From the NCBI GenBank assembly GCA_947372535.1, contig CANBUA010000056.1, positions 1 through 19,434 of the forward strand: 19,434 nucleotides of DNA, written 5' to 3'. The notes beneath the pieces are model-generated. The model made no database searches, had not been told where the DNA came from, and saw nothing but the letters and a program-made list of their open reading frames with translations. Each line of letters opens with the position of its first letter. Position 1 is the first letter of the stretch. This document shows, piece after piece, positions 15,373-19,434 of this stretch. The stretch is from Burkholderiales bacterium. GTDB lineage: Bacteria; Pseudomonadota; Gammaproteobacteria; Burkholderiales; Burkholderiaceae. Position numbers and translations under genes: made by a program.

Positions 15373-16539
15373 TCAGCGCCGTTCGCTCGACGACTGGCGC
15401 AGATCCACTTCGGCCGTGGCCGACATGCCCGGCACCAGGCGGCCGGCCAGACGCTGGATGTCGGCATCGGCAAAAGTCAGCTTGACGGGCACACGCTGCA
15501 CGATCTTGGTGAAGTTGCCGGTGGCGTTGTCGGCAGGCAGCAACGCGAACTGATTGCCCGAGGCGGGTGAGAAGCTGTCCAGCCTGGCTTTCAAATGCTC
15601 ACCGGGCAGCGCGTCGATGGCCACATCCACCTCCTGGCCGGGCTTGAGGCCTGCCAGCTGGGTTTCCTTGAAGTTGGCCGTGACCCACACCTTGTCTTCC
15701 ACGATGGCGGCCAGTTGCTGGCCCGGCTGCACCCGCGCGCCCACTTCGATGCTGCGCTTGCCCAGGCGGCCGCCGACGGGCGCCACGAGTTGGTTGTAGC
15801 CCAGCTGCAACTGGGCATCCTTGGCCTGTGCCTGCAACACCTTGATCTGGGCCTTGAGCACCTCGCGCGCCGATTGGGCCGCGACCACCTGAGCCTGCGC
15901 GGCCAGGGCGGCATCCTTGCGGGCGGCCACATCGGCCAACGCGCCAGTGCGTGCCGCATTGGCCGCGTCCACCTCGGACCGGGACACGGCCTTCATCTGC
16001 GTGTTGTAGAGCTGGCCATAGCGCTCGGCATCCTGCTGCGCGCGCAGCGACTGGGCCTGCGCCTGTGCCACCTGGGCCTGCGATCCACTGGCTGAGGCCC
16101 GCGCCTGGGCCGTCTGCGCATCGGCCTGCAGGACCTGCTGCTCGACCGAGGCGATCTGCGCCTGGATCTGCTCCAGCTTCACACGCTGATCGGCCGGGTC
16201 GAGCTCGGCGATCACTTGGCCTTCTTTGACGACCTGGTTGTCTTCGATCAGCACCTTGGTCACCACCCCGGCGATGCGCGCCGAGACCGGGTGAACGTGG
16301 CCCGCCACGTAGGCGTTCTCGGTTTCGACGAAGTTCTGACTGCGCCAGTACATGCGCCCGCCCACACCCAGGCCGGCCAGGACCATGACGCCCAGCACCG
16401 TGAAGACGCGGGCCTTGGAGGCTGGCTTGGCCCCGGCGACGGCAGCAGCGGGCGCGGCGGCAGGTGGCGCATTGGTGCTGGAGGTCATGGGCACGGCGGC
16501 GAGTGCAGCAGACTCGGTCTTGGCCGGTTGAGTTGGCAT
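15373..16539 (-). CDS. HlyD/EmrA-type membrane fusion protein of a tripartite efflux pump
   Basis: A 388-residue periplasmic adaptor, first gene of the efflux operon. An Ala/Pro-rich cytoplasmic start is followed by one membrane helix (~44-62), the EmrA-like TENAYVAGHVHPVSARIAG segment, the first lipoyl half (ending KEGQVIAELDP), a long Gln/Ala-rich coiled coil (~115-260), the second lipoyl half (LVAPVGGRLGKRSIEVGARV) and a beta-barrel domain (VWVTANFKETQLAGLKPGQEV). The frame opens at 16572, but that Met lies on the predicted transcription start and an operator, so I chose the ATG at 16537-16539. It has a GAGAGAG ribosome binding site 7 bases upstream and leaves a leader of about 30 bases. 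Repression by the divergent TetR protein is likely. Confidence 0.93.
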   Translation of the reverse strand: MPTQPAKTESAALAAVPMTSSTNAPPAAAPAAAVAGAKPASKARVFTVLGVMVLAGLGVGGRMYWRSQNFVETENAYVAGHVHPVSARIAGVVTKVLIEDNQVVKEGQVIAELDPADQRVKLEQIQAQIASVEQQVLQADAQTAQARASASGSQAQVAQAQAQSLRAQQDAERYGQLYNTQMKAVSRSEVDAANAARTGALADVAARKDAALAAQAQVVAAQSAREVLKAQIKVLQAQAKDAQLQLGYNQLVAPVGGRLGKRSIEVGARVQPGQQLAAIVEDKVWVTANFKETQLAGLKPGQEVDVAIDALPGEHLKARLDSFSPASGNQFALLPADNATGNFTKIVQRVPVKLTFADADIQRLAGRLVPGMSATAEVDLRQSSSERR

Positions 16540-16556
16540 GGCGCGGCTCTCTCGAA

Positions 16557-16578
16557 AATGAAATGGTGTCATTGCATT
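16557..16578. promoter_or_regulatory. Predicted TetR-family operator 1 (overlaps efflux operon -10 and start site)
   Basis: A 22-bp near-palindrome with arms AATGAAA and TTGCATT (one mismatch). It matches operator 2 at 18 of 22 positions in the same orientation. It covers part of the -10 box and the expected transcription start of the efflux operon, where a bound repressor would block RNA polymerase. Confidence 0.7.
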
Positions 16579-16604
16579 ATTTTCTAACGCCTGCCAAAAG
16601 TCAA
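16576..16604 (-). promoter_or_regulatory. Sigma-70 promoter of the efflux operon
   Basis: On the minus strand the -35 box TTGACT (16604-16599) and the -10 box AATAAT (16581-16576) are separated by exactly 17 bases. Each differs from consensus at one position. The start site would be near 16569, about 30 bases before the chosen start codon of the membrane fusion gene. This strong match supports that start over the upstream Met. Confidence 0.75.
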
Positions 16605-16606
16605 GA

Positions 16607-16628
16607 AATGAAACGTGGTCATTTCATT
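16607..16628. promoter_or_regulatory. Predicted TetR-family operator 2 (between the efflux promoter and the regulator gene)
   Basis: A 22-bp palindrome with perfect 7-base arms, AATGAAA and TTTCATT, around an 8-base centre. It sits just upstream of the efflux -35 box and 29 bp before the regulator start codon. Its centre is 50 bp from that of operator 1, close to five helical turns. It could serve both efflux repression and autoregulation. Confidence 0.7.
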
Positions 16629-16657
16629 AAATTTTTAACTCGGTTAAGATAAAAGAC

Positions 16658-17341
16658 ATGTCCCAATCGCTCACCCCATCAGCGCCACGGCCCACGCCTG
16701 TCACCAAGAAAAAGGCTCCGAGCAAAGGTGCGGGGCGGCCTCGTGCCGAGGAAGTCCAGGCCCGCACGGAAGACCTCAAGCGCACGGCCGCCCGCCTGCT
16801 GCTGGAAAAGGGTTACGCCAACGTGAGCCTGGAGATGATTGCCCGCGAGGCCCGCGTGGCCGTGCGCACCATCTACATCAAGTTCGGCGGCAAGATCGGC
16901 ATCCTCAAGGCCCTGATGCAGGAAAAACGTGAGCAACTCTTTGACAGCATCGACATGGGCCAGGACCCGCGCCCGCTCCAGGAAGTGCTCAACGACTTCG
17001 CCACTCGCCTCTACAACCTGCTGACCTCACCCGATGCCGTGGGACTGCAACGCATGCTGGCGGCCGAGGCCCGCAGCAATACCGAATTGATCGACACCTT
17101 CTTTGCGATGGGGCCTGATGTGTCCCGCCAAGCCATCGCACAGTTTTTGCAGCGCCCTGAGGTGCGTGCGCAGTTGCGCGACGACTTGCCCTTCGAGCAA
17201 TTGCCGGTGTTGCTGATCAATGCGGTGCTGGGGGATCAGTTGTCCCGCGTGTTGCGGGACAAGCAGGAAGGCACGCCCGAAGAATGTGCACGGGCTTTGA
17301 GCCAGCGGATGGCGATGTTTTATCGGAGTGTGTTGCGGTGA
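16658..17341 (+). CDS. TetR/AcrR-family transcriptional regulator, probable repressor of the divergent efflux operon
   Basis: A 227-residue DNA-binding regulator. A disordered, basic N-terminus (TKKKAPSKGAGRPR) precedes the TetR domain. The helix-turn-helix lies at about 56-77 (VSLEMIAREARVAVRTIYIKF), the usual pattern for the family, followed by GGKIGILKALM. The C-terminal ligand and dimer domain (~95-225) is helical and resembles AcrR-type regulators. The gene is divergent from the membrane fusion gene and shares with it a 118-bp intergenic region holding two near-identical palindromes, which makes it the likely repressor of the pump and of itself. The ATG has only a weak AAGATAAAAG-like ribosome binding site. 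It is convergent with a decayed nucleotidyltransferase gene. The inducer is unknown. Confidence 0.92.
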   Translation: MSQSLTPSAPRPTPVTKKKAPSKGAGRPRAEEVQARTEDLKRTAARLLLEKGYANVSLEMIAREARVAVRTIYIKFGGKIGILKALMQEKREQLFDSIDMGQDPRPLQEVLNDFATRLYNLLTSPDAVGLQRMLAAEARSNTELIDTFFAMGPDVSRQAIAQFLQRPEVRAQLRDDLPFEQLPVLLINAVLGDQLSRVLRDKQEGTPEECARALSQRMAMFYRSVLR

Positions 17342-17345
17342 GTCC

Positions 17346-17961
17346 TGTGCGTACTCGCTGATCGGTCAGGCCCGCATGTCTGCCAAAGAAGGAGGCTCGT
17401 CCAGCAAGGACTCATACCCTTCGTCCGCCCCATGGCAATGTCGAACTTCGACGCTCACCCCGCCAACTCAAACGAGCGTAAATGTCCAGTGGCTGAAACA
17501 AGCCCACTGAAGCATCACCTGCATGTCGAGCCAATCCCGGGTCTTGGACCGATTGGCGCAAGCCATGCATTTCAATCGGAAGATCTCCTCCAAGCTGGCG
17601 ACGCGCGGCCTGTCAGGCGCACCCGCACACAGCAACGTGAGCTTCACGCAGCCCCCAACCATATAGTCCTGCTGGTAGTCGTGGCAATCCATGCCGGTGT
17701 CTTCAAACTCGGCCAAACCCTCAGAACTGTCGTTGGGCACGAAGTTGAAACCACGGGCATGCGACACCGTTTCAAACCCTCGATGGCATGGCCTGGCAAC
17801 TTGGGCCCTGGGATCATGAAGTCCAGGTCTCCACTGACGCGGTGATCCATGTGCATCGACAAAGCCGTGCCGCCCACCAGCACGAGGGCCGCCCCACTGC
17901 AAATTGCGGTGAATGCGGCCACACAATAAGGCCAGGCGCCGGCAGAAGCTGCCGACGCCAA
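17346..17961 (-). pseudogene. Decayed AbiEii/AbiGii-type nucleotidyltransferase gene with multiple frameshifts
   Basis: The 5' part reads LVLVGGTALSMHMDHRVSGDLDF, the GG and DxD nucleotidyltransferase core of AbiEii-like proteins. Near 17777-17779 the frame shifts by one base in a run of G (minus strand) and continues as FETVSHARGFNFVPND through VASLEEIFRLKCMA to KTRDWLDMQVMLQ. That frame then ends early at 17468. Family-like pieces go on in changing frames: GLFQPLDIYA (about 17504-17475), SFELAG then a TGA then ASKFDIAMG (about 17475-17428), ADEGYESLLDEPPSLADMRA (about 17428-17369) and LTDQRVR (about 17369-17349). At least four or five indels plus a stop are needed, so the gene is very probably dead. 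The original start is unclear: TTG at 17961 or a GTG about 13 codons later. No antitoxin partner is visible. Confidence 0.8.
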
Positions 17962-17979
17962 GCGCTCAGCGCCACACGC

Positions 17980-19293
17980 TCAAGGCGTGTAGACGATCGG
18001 GTCGAGCGGATTGCCAGGCGCGATGCTGGCGCAGTTGTCCGGCGCAGGCTTGCCAGCGAACCTGTCATCGATCCAGGCTGTCGCGGCGGGCACCCAGTTT
18101 GCGATGGTCAGGAAGTGGCTGCTGCCGTACTCCTTGTGCTGCACCTTAACGCCTTGGGCGCAGTACTGGCGCGCCAAGGTTCGTACGTCGCCGGCCAGCA
18201 TCACGCCGTCACCCTTGCCCCAAACTGGTGAGGGCTTGGTGCCTTCCAGCGTGCCGCCTGTGCCCTGGCCAATCTGCAGCGGGATGGTCGGCGTGCCGCC
18301 CGTGCCCATGATCACCTTGTTCACGGCGGTCACGTAATCGAGCAGCTTGGTGCGGTCCTGATACTCGGGCACGACGAGGTCCTTCCAAGTGGCGTTGCCA
18401 TACTGGCCGAGCACGTAGGCGATCGACGCATTCTGAATCCGGTTATAGACAACCAGGCCACGCGCCGTCAGGTACTGCTTGATATCGATGCCATACGACC
18501 GCGCGACACCGACCACCGCCATGGGCATCACACCACCCCAGATGGGCGCGCCTTCAACGTAGGTCAGGTTGTGCTCGGGGCTCACCAGTACGCCGCCAAA
18601 GGTGGCGCCGATCAGCTTGGCGTTCACGTCGGGGGCGTAGGTTGGGGCCAGTTCGGCCGCCCACTCGGTGGCGATCGCGCCGCCCGAGTAGCCCATCATC
18701 GCCACCTGGGCGTCGGGGCTGAGGCCAATGGCCGGCGAGTTGAAGGTAGCGCGGATCGCGTCTAGTGTGTTGTAGCCGTACTCCGGGCCGGCAGCGAAGT
18801 TGGCCTTCTGGCCCTCGGTGTCGGAGATGATGAGGGTGTAGCCCTTCTTCAGGTACCCGCTGACCAGCGCCACCTCGAACGCGGGTAGCAAGTCTGGGAT
18901 GCGCTTGCCCCCAGCGTAAGCGCGCGAGGGCGAGTCTTCAGGGTTGAGCGAGTCGTAGAACGATTGGTAAGAGATCACCTTGTTCTTGTTCAGGCAGGCC
19001 GAGGTGCCCGCCGTGCAATCCGGCGCGAAGATGGTCGTGACATTCGCTGCGGGTTGCTGCTGGGCATCGGTTGAGCGGTAGACCAATTGCGTCGCCTTGA
19101 GCTTGGTGGTGAAGCCCGCGAGCGTGACCGAGATGGTGCGGGTCTTGAGGACGGTGCCCGGCGCGATGCTGGCCAGCGGGGTGCTGTCGGTGTATTGGAA
19201 GAACGGATCCGTCGCGGCCGAGGCCAGGCCAGGGATGGCGAGCGTGGCAAGCGTGGCGAGGGCGGCTTGCATGGCGGTGGGGCGGAAGTGCAT
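17980..19293 (-). CDS. Secreted LIP-family lipase (alpha/beta hydrolase)
   Basis: A 437-residue exported hydrolase of the secretory lipase family (PF03583 type, related to Candida lipase A). A Sec signal peptide spans residues 1-26 (cleavage ASA before ATD). The nucleophile elbow GYSGG puts the catalytic Ser at residue 203. The Asp in KGDGVMLAGD and the His in SSHFLTIANW near the C-terminus are good candidates for the rest of the triad. Cys93 and Cys100 may form a disulfide. The frame opens at 19374, but the ATG at 19291-19293 starts the signal peptide and follows a CCGGAGA ribosome binding site, so I chose it. It probably hydrolyses lipids or esters outside the cytoplasm. The decayed nucleotidyltransferase gene starts about 18 bp downstream on the same strand. 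No clear promoter is visible in the 141 bp upstream. Confidence 0.9.
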   Translation of the reverse strand: MHFRPTAMQAALATLATLAIPGLASAATDPFFQYTDSTPLASIAPGTVLKTRTISVTLAGFTTKLKATQLVYRSTDAQQQPAANVTTIFAPDCTAGTSACLNKNKVISYQSFYDSLNPEDSPSRAYAGGKRIPDLLPAFEVALVSGYLKKGYTLIISDTEGQKANFAAGPEYGYNTLDAIRATFNSPAIGLSPDAQVAMMGYSGGAIATEWAAELAPTYAPDVNAKLIGATFGGVLVSPEHNLTYVEGAPIWGGVMPMAVVGVARSYGIDIKQYLTARGLVVYNRIQNASIAYVLGQYGNATWKDLVVPEYQDRTKLLDYVTAVNKVIMGTGGTPTIPLQIGQGTGGTLEGTKPSPVWGKGDGVMLAGDVRTLARQYCAQGVKVQHKEYGSSHFLTIANWVPAATAWIDDRFAGKPAPDNCASIAPGNPLDPIVYTP

Positions 19294-19434
19294 CAAGGTC
19301 TCCGGTGTATTGCGTTGAAGTTGCTGGATGCGCCAGCGGGCCAGAAGCACCGCGACGCATACGAATATCGGCATCCTGCACAGAGTGCCGACAGTGGACT
19401 GATTCTTAGATGTTATTTTGGTGTCGTCTTGCTC

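Noticed and set aside
16540..16572. Upstream start of the membrane fusion protein at 16572
   Set aside because: The Met codon lies at the predicted transcription start and within an operator, and the next ATG has a ribosome binding site.
17346..17961. An active AbiEii toxin-antitoxin or phage defence system
   Set aside because: No antitoxin gene is adjacent, and the nucleotidyltransferase frame is broken several times.

Overview
The window is about 19.4 kb of GC-rich, densely packed, Gram-negative DNA. The gene content suggests a betaproteobacterium of the order Burkholderiales: a persulfide dioxygenase-rhodanese fusion, an outer-membrane secretin, an EmrAB-type tripartite efflux operon with a lipoprotein outer-membrane factor, and Tat- and Sec-exported enzymes. 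This placement is inferred from gene content, not from a marker gene. I see no tRNA, rRNA, CRISPR array, insertion sequence or prophage gene. No stretch over 300 bases lacks a gene or gene remnant.

Left edge, plus strand (1-2281): the 3' end of a persulfide dioxygenase-rhodanese fusion, a Prx6-type peroxiredoxin and an MpaB-like (DUF2236) haem oxygenase candidate. The first two suggest sulfane-sulfur and peroxide handling. The MpaB-like gene overlaps the next gene tail to tail by 7 bp.

Minus strand, 6943 to 2275: a two-gene unit with one base between its genes. The first gene encodes an 899-residue exported protein. It has a large N-terminal region I cannot assign, a lysine-rich stretch, three ~40-residue repeats and a C-terminal jacalin-like lectin domain. 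The second gene encodes a TPR-plus-secretin protein that lacks recognisable secretin N-domains. I think this pair is the best candidate in the window for an undescribed envelope, secretion or adhesion system.

Minus strand, 12093 to 7090: two tandem membrane diguanylate cyclases overlapping by ATGA, a Tat-exported PhoX/DUF839 protein and, after 97 bp, a CPA1 cation/proton antiporter. One cyclase keeps the RxxD inhibitory site and the other has lost it.

Minus strand, 16539 to 12242: an efflux operon in the order membrane fusion protein, DHA2 MFS transporter, outer-membrane lipoprotein. A hairpin just after the last gene may be its terminator. A divergent TetR-family gene (16658-17341) probably controls it. 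The shared intergenic region carries two 22-bp near-identical palindromes 50 bp apart that bracket a good sigma-70 promoter.

Right end: a badly decayed nucleotidyltransferase gene of the AbiEii type (17961 to about 17346, several frameshifts), then a secreted LIP-family lipase (19293 to 17980). The last 141 bp (19294-19434) hold the lipase leader and no recognisable gene.
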